Below, piece by piece: positions 44,006-56,652 of a stretch of 64,000 nucleotides of DNA (position 1 is the first letter of the stretch; every line of letters begins with the position of its first letter). A model generated the notes under the pieces. The model saw nothing but the letters and a program-made list of their open reading frames with translations. It searched no databases and was not told where the DNA came from. Source of the stretch: Acidimicrobiales bacterium (GTDB taxonomy: Bacteria > Actinomycetota > Acidimicrobiia > Acidimicrobiales > JAHWLA01); NCBI GenBank assembly GCA_035536915.1, contig DATLNE010000031.1:1-64000 (forward strand), written 5' to 3'. The position numbers and the translations under genes are program-made.

Positions 44006-45412
44006 ATGTCCGACGTCACCCAGACCACCGAAGTGCCCACTGCTGTCGACGACGCAGACGAGTACGTCCCCAAGCAGATCACCGAGGACGACCTTGGGGG
44101 CATGTCCCTCGAAGACGCCATCGCCGGCACCATCGTCGAGTTCGACGACGGCGACATCGTCAAGGGCACCGTGGTCAAAGTCGACAAGGACGAGGTCCTG
44201 CTCGACATCGGCTTCAAGTCCGAGGGCGTGATCCCCGCCCGTGAGCTGTCGATCCGCCACGACGTCGATCCCTCAGAGATCGTCAGCATGGGCGAGGAGA
44301 TCGAGGCGCTCGTCCTCCAGAAGGAGGACAAGGAAGGCCGCCTCGTCCTGTCCAAGAAGCGGGCCCAGTACGAGCGGGCCTGGGGCACGATCGAGCAGAT
44401 CAAGGAAAACGACGGCGTCGTCACAGGCCCGGTCATCGAGGTCGTCAAGGGCGGCCTCATCCTCGACATCGGCCTGCGCGGCTTCCTCCCCGCGTCGCTG
44501 GTCGAGCTGCGCCGGGTGCGCGACCTCCAGCCCTATGTGGGCAAGACGCTCGAGGCCAAGATCATCGAGCTCGACAAGAACCGCAACAACGTCGTGCTCA
44601 GCCGCCGGGCGTGGCTGGAAGAGACGCAGAAGGAACAGCGCGAGGACTTCCTCACCAACCTCAAGCCCGGCGAGGTTCGCCGCGGCGTGGTGAGCTCGGT
44701 GGTGAACTTCGGCGCCTTCGTCGACCTCGGCGGCATGGACGGCCTCGTGCACGTCTCCGAGCTGTCGTGGAAGCACGTCGACCACCCCTCGTCGGTCGTC
44801 AACGTGGGCGACGAGATCGACGTGCAGGTGCTCGACGTCGACCTCGACAAGGAGCGCATCTCCCTCTCGCTCAAGGCCACCCAGCAAGACCCGTGGCAGG
44901 AGTTCGCCAACGCCCACCGCGTCGGCGAACTGGTCTACGGCCGGGTCACCAAGCTGGTGCCGTTCGGCGCCTTCGTCCAGGTGGGCGAAGGGATCGAGGG
45001 CCTCGTGCACATCTCCGAGATGGCCGTGCACCACGTCGACCTCCCCGAGCAGGTCGTCACCCCCGGCGAAGAGCTGTGGGTCAAGATCATCGACATCGAC
45101 CTGGCCCGCCGCCGCATCAGCCTATCGATCAAGCAGGCCGCCGAAGGCGGTGAAGTGGCCGCCGAGTACCGCGAGCACTTCGGCGAGCACGCCTACGACG
45201 AGCAGGGCAACTACATCGGCGTCACCGAGTTCACGCCCGACAACGAGGCGCAGGCGGCCTGGGCCGACTATGCGGCGGAGTACGGGCTCGACCCCAAGAC
45301 GGGCGAGGCGCTGGAAGGCACGGCTGCCGCCGAGGCGCCCGCCGAGGCGTCGGCCGAGGCACCCGCGGAGGCGCCCGTCGAGGAGGGCGGCGAAGCCACG
45401 CCGGCCGAGTAG
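44006..45412 (+). CDS. rpsA: 30S ribosomal protein S1
   Basis: A protein of 468 aa with four S1 RNA-binding domains: roughly 45-115 (GTIVEFDDGDIVKGTVVKVD), 130-195, 215-285 (LKPGEVRRGVVSSVVNFGAF, DGLVHVSELSWKHVDHPS), and 300-375 (GELVYGRVTKLVPFGAFVQV, EGLVHISEMAVHHVDLPEQV). The C-terminus is an Ala/Glu/Pro tail. The four-domain form is typical of actinobacteria. It helps mRNA bind the 30S subunit. coaE begins 7 nt later, a conserved actinobacterial pairing. The ATG at 44006 is chosen; an Ala/Pro-rich upstream extension in frame overlaps the methyltransferase gene. Confidence 0.96.
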   Translation: MSDVTQTTEVPTAVDDADEYVPKQITEDDLGGMSLEDAIAGTIVEFDDGDIVKGTVVKVDKDEVLLDIGFKSEGVIPARELSIRHDVDPSEIVSMGEEIEALVLQKEDKEGRLVLSKKRAQYERAWGTIEQIKENDGVVTGPVIEVVKGGLILDIGLRGFLPASLVELRRVRDLQPYVGKTLEAKIIELDKNRNNVVLSRRAWLEETQKEQREDFLTNLKPGEVRRGVVSSVVNFGAFVDLGGMDGLVHVSELSWKHVDHPSSVVNVGDEIDVQVLDVDLDKERISLSLKATQQDPWQEFANAHRVGELVYGRVTKLVPFGAFVQVGEGIEGLVHISEMAVHHVDLPEQVVTPGEELWVKIIDIDLARRRISLSIKQAAEGGEVAAEYREHFGEHAYDEQGNYIGVTEFTPDNEAQAAWADYAAEYGLDPKTGEALEGTAAAEAPAEASAEAPAEAPVEEGGEATPAE

Positions 45413-45418
45413 CAGGCG

Positions 45419-45988
45419 GTGCTCGTCGTCGGGCTTACCGGCGGCATCGGTTCCGGCAAGTCGACGGTCTCGGCGCTGCTGGCCGAGCGCGGCGCGGTGA
45501 TCATCGACGCCGACGCCGTCCATCGAGAGAACATGGCACCCGGGGGCCGCGTCCACGACGCGGTCCTCGGCCGTTTCGGGACCGTCGACCGACCCGCCTT
45601 GGCCGCCATCGTGTTCAACGACCCCGACGCCCTGCGCGACCTCAACGCGCTGACGCACCCCGCCATCGGCGAGGTGATCGTCGAGCGGTTGGCGGCCGAG
45701 GCCGACACCGACCATGTCGTCGTGCTCGACGTGCCGCTGCTGGTCGAGTCGATCAACCCCTATCCGGTCGCGGGGTTGATCGTGGTCGACGTGCCGCCTG
45801 ACGTGGCGGTGCAGCGGCTGGTGCAGCAGCGGGGCATGGACGAAGCCGATGCCCGGGCACGCATGGCGGCCCAGGCCACGCGGGAACAGCGGCTGGCCGC
45901 CGCCGACTTCGTGATCGACAACAGGGGATCGCTCGACGAGCTGCGGGCCGAGGTCGATCGGTGTTGGGCATGGATCCGTTCGCTCTGA
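45419..45988 (+). CDS. coaE: Dephospho-CoA kinase
   Basis: A protein of 189 aa. Its P-loop is VGLTGGIGSGKSTVSALLAE, the CoaE-specific GGIGSGKS, with DADAVHRENMAPGG as the second conserved motif and VVVLDVPLLVES next. It phosphorylates dephospho-CoA at the 3' hydroxyl, the last step of CoA synthesis, in the cytoplasm. The GTG start lies 7 nt after the rpsA stop. The usual C-terminal GrpB-like fusion seen in some actinobacteria is absent here. Its 3' end overlaps the next gene's start region. Confidence 0.94.
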   Translation: MLVVGLTGGIGSGKSTVSALLAERGAVIIDADAVHRENMAPGGRVHDAVLGRFGTVDRPALAAIVFNDPDALRDLNALTHPAIGEVIVERLAAEADTDHVVVLDVPLLVESINPYPVAGLIVVDVPPDVAVQRLVQQRGMDEADARARMAAQATREQRLAAADFVIDNRGSLDELRAEVDRCWAWIRSL

Positions 45989-46677
45989 CCCCGTTCGCCT
46001 TCTTCTTCGTGGTCGCCGGCGTCTTCGCGCTCGTCATCGCTGTCGCCGTGCACCAGTGGCAGGCCAAGAACCGCCGGCGCGAAGCCCTGGCCACCTGGGC
46101 CCTGACCCGGGCGATGACGTTCGTGCCCGTCGACAAGTCGATGCCCACCCGGTTCGACTTCGCCCTGTTCGAACGGGGCGACGGGCGAGGGTGCGACAAC
46201 GTCGCATCCGGCACATGGGAGGGCTTCGACGTCCACGTCGCCGACTACTGGTTCTACGAGGAGTCGAGCGACAGCAAGGGCGGCCGGTCACGCAACTACC
46301 GGCGCTTCTCCGTGGTGCTGTTGCGCATCGACGCAATGGTCCCCCATGTGCGCATCGAGCGCGAGACGGCGTTCTCCCGGTTGGCAGACCACGTGGGCTT
46401 TCGCGATATCGAGTTCGAGTCGGAGGACTTCAACCGCCGCTTCGACGTGCGGGCCGACGACCGGCAGTTCGCCTTCAAGCTGCTCGACGCACGGTTCATC
46501 GAGTGGCTGCTGGCGGCCACGCACAAGCATTGCTACGAGGTGAGCGGGCCCTGGTTGCTTGCTTACAGCGAGCAGTTGCCAGTCGAGCAGGTGCCGACAC
46601 TGCTGTCGTCGGCGCAGGCGTTCGTCTCGCACATCCCTCGGCTCGTGTGGGCCGACTACGGAAAGGCGTCGTCGTGA
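45970..46677 (+). CDS. Membrane protein of unknown function, DUF3137-like, paired with LemA
   Basis: A protein of about 235 aa. One N-terminal membrane helix (FAFFFVVAGVFALVIAVAVH) is followed by a cytoplasmic, beta-rich domain (YWFYEESSDSKGGRSRNYRR; VVLLRIDAMVPHVRIERE; RFIEWLLAATHKHCYEVSG). Such proteins often sit beside lemA, as here (4-nt GTGA overlap); DUF3137 is my best guess. Start choice: ATG 45970 rather than GTG 45961; both overlap the coaE end. Function unknown. Confidence 0.7.
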   Translation: MDPFALTPFAFFFVVAGVFALVIAVAVHQWQAKNRRREALATWALTRAMTFVPVDKSMPTRFDFALFERGDGRGCDNVASGTWEGFDVHVADYWFYEESSDSKGGRSRNYRRFSVVLLRIDAMVPHVRIERETAFSRLADHVGFRDIEFESEDFNRRFDVRADDRQFAFKLLDARFIEWLLAATHKHCYEVSGPWLLAYSEQLPVEQVPTLLSSAQAFVSHIPRLVWADYGKASS

Positions 46678-47240
46678 CCGGAGTGTGGGTCGTCCTCGGG
46701 GCCATCGTCGTCCTCGTGCTGGCGGTGGTCGTCTCCTACAACCGCTTCGTGAGCCAGCGGAACCTGGTCCGCAGTTCGTGGGCCAACATCGACACCGAGT
46801 TGCAACGCCGCTACGACCTGGTGCCCAACTTGGTGGAGACGGTCAAGGGCTACGCGGGCCACGAGCGCGAGACGCTCGACGCCGTGGTGCGCGCACGGGC
46901 CACCGCGCAGGCGACGGAAGGGCCGCCCGCGCAACAGGCCGCGGCGGAAGGGCCGTTGGTGGGGGCGCTGCGCCAACTGTTCGCAGTGGCCGAGGCGTAC
47001 CCGGCACTGCGGGCCAACGAGAACTTCGTGCAACTGCAGCAGGAGCTGGCCGTCACCGAGGACCGGTTGCAAGCGGCCAGGCGCTTCTACAACGCCAACG
47101 TGCAGGAGCTGAACCGGCGGGTGCAGGCGTTCCCGTCGAACCTCATCGCCCGCCAGTTCGGCTTTACCGAGGCGCAATACTTCGAGATCGAGGCGGCCGT
47201 GCGCGACGACGTGGCCCGACCGCCCCGGATCGAGTTCTAG
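46674..47240 (+). CDS. LemA family protein (second copy)
   Basis: A protein of 188 aa: one N-terminal helix (WVVLGAIVVLVLAVVVSYN), then the diagnostic DTELQRRYDLVPNLVETVKG and the rest of the LemA helix bundle (RATAQATEGPPAQQAAAEG; FAVAEAYPALRANENFVQLQ; NRRVQAFPSNLIARQFGF). This copy is closer to the classic LemA motif than the one at 5612-6232. It follows a membrane partner gene with a GTGA overlap; a TPM gene is absent here. The two copies lie in different neighbourhoods, suggesting distinct partners. Confidence 0.9.
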   Translation: MTGVWVVLGAIVVLVLAVVVSYNRFVSQRNLVRSSWANIDTELQRRYDLVPNLVETVKGYAGHERETLDAVVRARATAQATEGPPAQQAAAEGPLVGALRQLFAVAEAYPALRANENFVQLQQELAVTEDRLQAARRFYNANVQELNRRVQAFPSNLIARQFGFTEAQYFEIEAAVRDDVARPPRIEF

Positions 47241-47268
47241 GCAGCACGCCGACTAGCGTCTCCTCCTC

Positions 47269-48081
47269 GTGGAAGAAGCACTGCGCGAGCGCGTCAACGC
47301 CATCACGTGGCATCACGCCATCGACTTGGGCAACGGCATCGTCACCCCCGGCAGGGCGGGGCTGGCGGCAGGGATGCCGCTCGGCACACTGCCCGATTTC
47401 AGCGAGCGCAGCGTGCTCGACATCGGTGCGTGGGACGGCTACTACTCCTTCGCTGCCGAGCGGGGCGGCGCCACGTCGATCACTGCGCTCGACCACTACG
47501 CCTGGGGCGTCGACCTCAAGGCTCGCGACGTCTACTGGGACCAGTGCCGGGCGCAAGGCACGCTGCCCGAGCACGACCGTGACGACACCGACTTCTGGCT
47601 GCCCGACCTGCCGGGCCAGTCCGGCTTCAACCTGGCCCGTGAGGTGCTGGGCAGCAAGGTCGAGCCCAAGGTGGGCGACTTCATGAAAATCGACCTCGAC
47701 GAGTTGGGCGTGTTCGACGTCGTGCTCTACCTCGGGGTGCTGTACCACATCAAGGAACCCCTGACCGCCATGGAGCGGGTGCGCAAGGTGACCCGCGAGG
47801 TGGCCGTCATCGAGACCGAGGCGGTGTGGCTGCGAGGGCTCGAGGACACCGAGCTGATGCTCTTCTATCCGGGCACCGAGCTCAACAACGACTTCGGCAA
47901 CTGGTACGTGCCCAACGAGAGGGCACTGCACGGCTTGTGCCGGGCCGCCGGGTTCTCACGGGTGGAGACCACCATCGGCCCGCCCCACATCGGCCCCCGC
48001 ACGCAGGCCAAGCGACTGGCCAAGGGCAACCCGATGCTGAAGAAGTTGAACTACCGCATCGTCGTCCACGCCTTCCCGTAG
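47269..48081 (+). CDS. SAM-dependent methyltransferase, DUF1698/CmoB-like
   Basis: A protein of 270 aa. The SAM motif I is VLDIGAWDGYYSFAAERGGA, with a post-I Asp in ALDHYAWGVD; the stretch DVVLYLGVLYHIKEPLTAME is characteristic of the CmoB/DUF1698 group. The GTG start and ISR are plausible but unproven. Substrates of DUF1698 members range from tRNA wobble uridine to small molecules, and I cannot choose between them here. It ends 10 nt from the convergent endonuclease gene. Confidence 0.82.
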   Translation: MEEALRERVNAITWHHAIDLGNGIVTPGRAGLAAGMPLGTLPDFSERSVLDIGAWDGYYSFAAERGGATSITALDHYAWGVDLKARDVYWDQCRAQGTLPEHDRDDTDFWLPDLPGQSGFNLAREVLGSKVEPKVGDFMKIDLDELGVFDVVLYLGVLYHIKEPLTAMERVRKVTREVAVIETEAVWLRGLEDTELMLFYPGTELNNDFGNWYVPNERALHGLCRAAGFSRVETTIGPPHIGPRTQAKRLAKGNPMLKKLNYRIVVHAFP

Positions 48082-48091
48082 CCCTCGGACC

Positions 48092-49054
48092 TCAGACGAG
48101 GAACTCGACCCACAGGGGAAGGTGGTCCGACATCTTCCACGACAGGTCGTTGGTGTCGAGGTCGGCGAAGACCACGTCGACGAAGTTCACGCAGCCGGCC
48201 TGGCCTGCGTAGGTGAGCGAGAGCGCGGGCGCCTTGCCCTCGCCGTTGAACCAGGCGATCTGGTCGTAGTGGTTGGCTGTCGGGTCGTTCGACGAGATGG
48301 TGCGAGGCACCTCGTGCAGCTCGGGCGGCACCCAGAGGTCGGTCGACATCAGCGCCTGGTAGTTGGGGTCGTCGCGGCGGTCGGTGTTGAAGTCGCCGAG
48401 CACCAGCAGGTTCTGGTCGTAGGCGTTGACGTCGAGGGCCATGTCCTCCACCCACTTGGCGATGGCAGCCAACTCCGGCGTGCGGTCCTGTTTGCGCTTG
48501 CCGTAGAGGACGTGGAGCGTGACGAGGATGAAGGTGGCCTTGAAGTCGCGGCCTGCCGACAGGAAGCTGACGGCGTACGGGGTGCGGGCGAACTGCTCGA
48601 CGCCCTCGGCGTAGTCGGCGGGCAGCACCAGTTCGCAGGCCAGCCCCGACATGCGCGCTCGCCGTGTGTCGAAAAGGAAGGCCATGCGCTCGTCGTTGCC
48701 GGGCTTGCCGCGGGTGACGTCGGTGAGCACGAACGACCAGTCGGGGCCGAGCAGCTTCAGCAGGTGGCGCAGCGCCTTGAGGTTGCCGCGCACCTCCTGG
48801 ATGCCGATGACGTCGAAGCGCGAGACGATTTCGGCGATGCACGCCAAGGCGTGGTAGTCGCGCTTGGGGCTGGCGTCGGGCGGGGCCTGCCAGGCCTCGG
48901 TGAGGTCACCGAAGGCCCTGATGTTCCAGGTGGCGATCAGCAGGTTGTGGTCGAGTCGCTTGCGGGGGACCTTCTCGTCGAGGGCGGCGCCCAGGCGGGC
49001 CACGTCGTCGGTGACCGCCTTGGGCGGGCGCGACAGGTCGAAGGGCTCGGGCAC
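48092..49054 (-). CDS. Endonuclease/exonuclease/phosphatase family protein
   Basis: A protein of about 320 aa with the EEP fold motifs: IATWNIRAFGDL (N), VIGIQEVRGN (E), LVTLHVLYG, LVLGDFNTDRRDDPNYQALM (the GDFN motif) and MSDHLPLWVEF (SDH). The family hydrolyses phosphodiesters or phosphomonoesters; nucleic acids are one possibility. There is no signal peptide. The start used is GTG 49054 (VPEPFDLSRP); a start at 49135 would enter the palindrome shared with the divergent uvrB region. Confidence 0.85.
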   Translation of the reverse strand: MPEPFDLSRPPKAVTDDVARLGAALDEKVPRKRLDHNLLIATWNIRAFGDLTEAWQAPPDASPKRDYHALACIAEIVSRFDVIGIQEVRGNLKALRHLLKLLGPDWSFVLTDVTRGKPGNDERMAFLFDTRRARMSGLACELVLPADYAEGVEQFARTPYAVSFLSAGRDFKATFILVTLHVLYGKRKQDRTPELAAIAKWVEDMALDVNAYDQNLLVLGDFNTDRRDDPNYQALMSTDLWVPPELHEVPRTISSNDPTANHYDQIAWFNGEGKAPALSLTYAGQAGCVNFVDVVFADLDTNDLSWKMSDHLPLWVEFLV

Positions 49055-49134
49055 GGCTCGGACGGTACGGACGGGGCCGAGCGCCGTGCGACCTCCATCC
49101 GGGTGAATCTCCTGTCGCCCGCCCGTCCCCCGCA

Positions 49135-49189
49135 CCGAAGTTGCGCCCGAAACGTTGCGGAATCCGCAACGTTTTCAGGGCAAGTTCGG
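49135..49189. repeat. Palindrome in the divergent intergenic region upstream of uvrB
   Basis: Arms 49135-49161 and 49163-49189 match at 22 of 27 positions, with a perfect inner core AAACGTTGCGGA/TCCGCAACGTTT. It lies between divergent genes, so it is not a simple terminator. Its start CGAAGTTGCG is identical to that of the hairpin at 7340-7349. Confidence 0.6.
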
Positions 49190-49253
49190 CGGCCGGCCCA
49201 CCACCCGGCGGCACCCTCCGAAATTGTCGCACCCCCTCGGTAGCCTGGTCCCC

Positions 49254-51265
<2,012 letters not shown>

Positions 51266-51269
<4 letters not shown>

Positions 51270-51475
51270 CCGGGGCGCGCGATGTCGGGTGGGGTGCCCT
51301 TGCCGCCGTCATGGCCGTCGCCCTCGTGGGCAACGTGGTCGGCGTCGTCGCTGCCGGGGGCCGAGGCGACGTGTTGCAGGCGCTCAGCGGCGTAGCGGGG
51401 CTGTTCGCCGCCTACTGGATCGGGATGGGCGCTTGGCGCCGCACCACATGGGGGGTGCTCTTGGGCAGGGAGTGA
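51266..51475 (+). CDS. Small membrane protein, 69 aa, unknown function
   Basis: Two hydrophobic helices ([20 protein letters not shown] and [20 protein letters not shown]) separated by a short loop. The GTG start overlaps the uvrB stop (GTGA), so it is probably co-translated with uvrB. I do not recognise the family. The downstream region (441 nt) has no convincing gene. Confidence 0.6.
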
Positions 51476-51916
51476 GCAGCCGACCCGGCACACATGCACG
51501 GCGATTGCCCGCCGCAGGGCGAGCGCCGAGCGGCGCTCGCGCACGGCCGATGCCGAGACAGCCGCCACGCGGGCGGTGCGAGCGCGCCGCGCCAAATCTG
51601 CCCGCATCCCGGTGAAAGGCCCTCGCGCACGGCGATGCCGCAGCCCGTCGCGCGTGGCGTGCGCAGACGCCGCGCGTTGGTCCGCCCGCATGCGGGCGCC
51701 GGGTGGCCGCCGCACATGCCGCCCCTCAGTCGGTCGCTCACCCATGCCGAGGGTGCTCTGTAGGCGGTGTGCGCACGTGCGGTCGGCCTGCCCGACCGCT
51801 GTCCCGAGCGACTGCGCCGCCGCAGCCGCAGTCCACGGCGCCGTCCGGCGTGGCCAGTGGCAGCAGCGGTCCGCCATGCGAGACGGGCGCCAGGGCGGGC
51901 CGGTAGTTTCTGCGGC
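51476..51916. other. Gene-poor region with imperfect repeats
   Basis: A 441-nt gap between the small membrane gene and the Crp/Fnr gene. All reading frames give Arg/Ala/Pro-rich low-complexity peptides without family resemblance. GCACGG-type starts recur at 51496, 51541 and 51627, and a related GCACATGCCG at 51712. The blocks starting at 51541 and 51627 are similar over about 80 nt, an approximate 86-bp spacing. Read on the minus strand, two copies would begin MRAD. Confidence 0.55.
51541..51712. repeat. Two imperfect ~86-bp tandem units
   Basis: GCACGGCCGATGCCG (from 51541) and GCACGGCGATGCCG (from 51627) start two blocks that both continue through a CAGCC run and a GCCGCGC...GCCCGCAT segment. 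Spacing is 86 nt. The match is by eye and includes small gaps. Confidence 0.45.
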
Positions 51917-52576
51917 GTGGCCAAGTGGGAGCTTTTGAGCGGTTTGTCCGACGACGACCGCCGTCGGGTGTTGTCGGCGGCGCAGCGCCGGCGCTACGGC
52001 CGGCGTGAGGTCGTGTTCCACGAGGGCGACCCAGGCGACACGTTGCACCTCATCGACTCGGGGCGGGTGGCCGTGCGCATTACCACCCCGTTGGGCGAGG
52101 TGGCGACGATGGTCGTGCTCGGCCCGGGCGACGTCTTTGGCGAGTTGGCCTTGGTCGGAGGCGGTGGCCGCCGCACGGCCAGCGCAGTGGCGTTGGAGAA
52201 GACCGAGACGTTGGCCGTGCACCGCGACGAGTTCGAGGAACTGCGGCGCAAGCACCCCTCCGTCGAGGGGCTGCTGGTGGCGGCGTTGTCGGCCCAAGTG
52301 GCGCGGCTGTCGGGGCTCTTGGTCGAAGCGCTGTACGTGCCGGCCGACAAGCGGGTGGCGCGCAGGCTGGTCGACCTCACCGCGGTCTACGAGGACGGCT
52401 CAAGCGAGGGCACCGAGATCACCGTCACCCAAGAAGACCTGGCGTCGCTGGCGGGAACGTCGCGTGCCACGGCGAACCGAGTGGTAGGGGAGTTGGAGCA
52501 GGCAGGCGCTCTCGCCGTCAGCCGCGGCCGAATCACCGTCGTCGACGACGGCGTCCTCGCCCGCCGCGCCCGCTGA
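51917..52576 (+). CDS. Crp/Fnr family transcriptional regulator
   Basis: A protein of 219 aa. A cyclic-nucleotide-binding-like domain (about 1-125: VVFHEGDPGDTLHLIDSGRV; VLGPGDVFGELALVGGGGRR) is followed by the dimer helix and HTH_Crp domain (about 145-215: ITVTQEDLASLAGTSRATAN; AGALAVSRGRITVVDDG). In the phosphate-binding cassette the sequence GELALVGGGGRRTASAVA resembles Crp (RxA/S), so a cyclic nucleotide ligand is possible. There are no N-terminal Fe-S cysteines, so it is not a classical FNR. A 26-bp palindrome lies 46 nt downstream and may be its target. Confidence 0.9.
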   Translation: MAKWELLSGLSDDDRRRVLSAAQRRRYGRREVVFHEGDPGDTLHLIDSGRVAVRITTPLGEVATMVVLGPGDVFGELALVGGGGRRTASAVALEKTETLAVHRDEFEELRRKHPSVEGLLVAALSAQVARLSGLLVEALYVPADKRVARRLVDLTAVYEDGSSEGTEITVTQEDLASLAGTSRATANRVVGELEQAGALAVSRGRITVVDDGVLARRAR

Positions 52577-52621
52577 CCAACGGCCCAGCGCCATGCCGTG
52601 ATCCGGACCAGAACCCGCCGG

Positions 52622-52647
52622 CGAACTGTCACGCCCGTGACAGTTCG
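52622..52647. promoter_or_regulatory. Perfect 26-bp palindrome, possible Crp/Fnr-family site
   Basis: Two 11-bp arms, CGAACTGTCAC and GTGACAGTTCG, flank GCCC. The inner part TGTCA-N6-TGACA has Crp/Fnr-like half-site spacing. It lies downstream of the Crp/Fnr gene and about 65 nt upstream of a short ORF start at 52700. Binding is unproven; it could also be the crp gene's terminator. Confidence 0.5.
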
Positions 52648-52699
52648 AGCGTCGCCTGCGTGACGGACGCCGCGGCCCTCTGTCCGTACCGTCAGAGAT

Positions 52700-52765
52700 A
52701 TGGACACGACGACCGCAGCCCGGGCAGGAGTCAGCTGGGGCGACAACGGGAGCACCCGGCGCTGA
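52700..52765 (+). CDS. Possible 21-aa micropeptide
   Basis: ATG at 52700 gives a 21-residue peptide ending SWGDNGSTRR, with a TGA at 52763-52765. TACCGT (52687-52692) could be a -10 for a leaderless message. The coding signal is weak at this length. I see no RiPP-modifying enzyme nearby, so a modified peptide is not claimed; it could equally be a leader peptide or chance ORF. Confidence 0.25.
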   Translation: MDTTTAARAGVSWGDNGSTRR

Positions 52766-52814
52766 GCGTCGTGTCCATCTGATCCCCATCCAGTGGGGCA
52801 CCAGGGGGCTGTAA

Positions 52815-52848
52815 CCGAAGGCGCCGACAGCGTGGTCGGCGCCTTCGG
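52815..52848. terminator. Perfect 14-bp stem hairpin
   Basis: Arms 52815-52828 and 52835-52848 with loop AGCGTG. It lies in the 365-nt stretch between the Crp/Fnr gene and the convergent VOC gene, probably terminating the rightward transcript. Confidence 0.65.
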
Positions 52849-52861
52849 CGCGCCCGGGGCA

Positions 52862-52914
52862 GGTTTCCGTGAGCCGAAACGCCCGCTCAGCGGGCACAAC
52901 GGCTCACGGAAACC
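52862..52914. terminator. Nested hairpin before the convergent VOC gene
   Basis: Outer arms 52862-52875 and 52901-52914 (14 bp, perfect) enclose an inner stem 881-886/890-895 (GCCCGC/GCGGGC). It lies 27 nt from the VOC gene's stop (52942). It could terminate the leftward transcript. Confidence 0.6.
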
Positions 52915-52941
52915 CGGCGCCCCCCGCCCGACCGCCGGACC

Positions 52942-53715
52942 TCAGCCGCCCGGTGGCATCTCGAACACGGCGAAGTGCGCCCCCTGCGGGTCGGTGACCA
53001 CCGCGAAGCGGCCCACGCCGGCCATGTCGATCGGCCCCACCGTCAACGACCCGCCCAGCTCCTGCACCGTGGCCACGGCGGCGTCGCACGACTCGACGCC
53101 GAAGTAGGTCATCCAGTGCGCAGGCACCTCGGCCGGTACCCGCTCGGTGATGTCGACCATCCCGGCGATCGACTTCCCCTCGAGCTGGAGCTCGGTGTAG
53201 CCGCCCCCGCCCTCGCTTGTCTTGCCCTTCCACCCGAAGACCGCCCCGTAGAAGGCCGCCGCCGTCTCCGAGTCGCGGGTGTTGAGCTCGTTCCAGCAAA
53301 ACGCCCCCGGCTCGTTGGCCAGCTCCGCCCCAATGTGCGCCCCCGGCTGCCACAACGAGAACCCGGCTCCGGTGGGGTCCGCGCACACCGCCATGCGCCC
53401 GGCATCGAGCACGTCCATCGGCTCCACGAACACCGTGCCGCCCGCCTCGCGTACCAACCCCACGGCGGCCTCGACATCAGCCACCGACACGTAGGTGGCC
53501 CAGTTGGGCGGCGCCCCCTCGGCAAACTGCGGCCCCAACCCGGCCACCGCCTTCCCGTCCTTCATGAAGATGGTGTAGCCCCCCGCCTCCGGCCCCTGGT
53601 CGGCCGCTTCCCACCCGAACAGCGCGCCGTAGAAGGCGATCGACCCCGGCAGGTCGGTGCTGGCCAGGTCAACCCACGAGGGCGTACCCGGGGCGTACTC
53701 GGTGAACGCAGGCAT
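52942..53715 (-). CDS. Two-domain VOC (glyoxalase/bleomycin-resistance) family protein
   Basis: A protein of 257 aa with two VOC repeats: residues about 8-120 ([37 protein letters not shown]) and 135-255 ([39 protein letters not shown]). This tandem form is common in actinobacteria; members act on small electrophiles or serve as binding proteins. Metal-ligand residues vary and I cannot assign a reaction. GAGGAAATCC before the ATG is a good ribosome binding site. It is divergent from uvrA. Confidence 0.88.
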   Translation of the reverse strand: MPAFTEYAPGTPSWVDLASTDLPGSIAFYGALFGWEAADQGPEAGGYTIFMKDGKAVAGLGPQFAEGAPPNWATYVSVADVEAAVGLVREAGGTVFVEPMDVLDAGRMAVCADPTGAGFSLWQPGAHIGAELANEPGAFCWNELNTRDSETAAAFYGAVFGWKGKTSEGGGGYTELQLEGKSIAGMVDITERVPAEVPAHWMTYFGVESCDAAVATVQELGGSLTVGPIDMAGVGRFAVVTDPQGAHFAVFEMPPGG

Positions 53716-53758
53716 TGGATTTCCTCCCCTTTTTCGAGCAACGGCCAGACCCTAATCC

Positions 53759-53774
53759 TCGAACGTGCGTTCGA
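53759..53774 (+). promoter_or_regulatory. SOS box (LexA operator) upstream of uvrA
   Basis: TCGAACGTGCGTTCGA matches the actinobacterial LexA consensus TCGAAC-N4-GTTCGA exactly and is itself a perfect inverted repeat. It lies 31 nt upstream of the uvrA ATG and 44 nt from the divergent VOC gene start, so damage induction of uvrA, and perhaps the VOC gene, is likely. Confidence 0.85.
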
Positions 53775-53779
53775 TCAAG

Positions 53780-53796
53780 GGATATCGCGGATATCC
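53780..53796. promoter_or_regulatory. Second palindrome between the SOS box and uvrA
   Basis: GGATATCGCGGATATCC: 7-bp perfect arms with a GCG centre, 5 nt after the SOS box and 9 nt before the uvrA ATG. It could include a -10 element (GATATC) or be a separate operator. Confidence 0.4.
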
Positions 53797-53805
53797 TGGG
53801 AGGCA

Positions 53806-56648
<2,843 letters not shown>

Positions 56649-56652
<4 letters not shown>

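Noticed and set aside
51412-51924. A 170-aa minus-strand ORF in the repeat region
   Set aside because: Low-complexity Arg/Ala/Cys sequence without a family; spans the small membrane gene.
52700-52765. The 21-aa ORF as a ribosomally made modified peptide
   Set aside because: No modifying enzyme or transporter is nearby, and the ORF is too short to trust.
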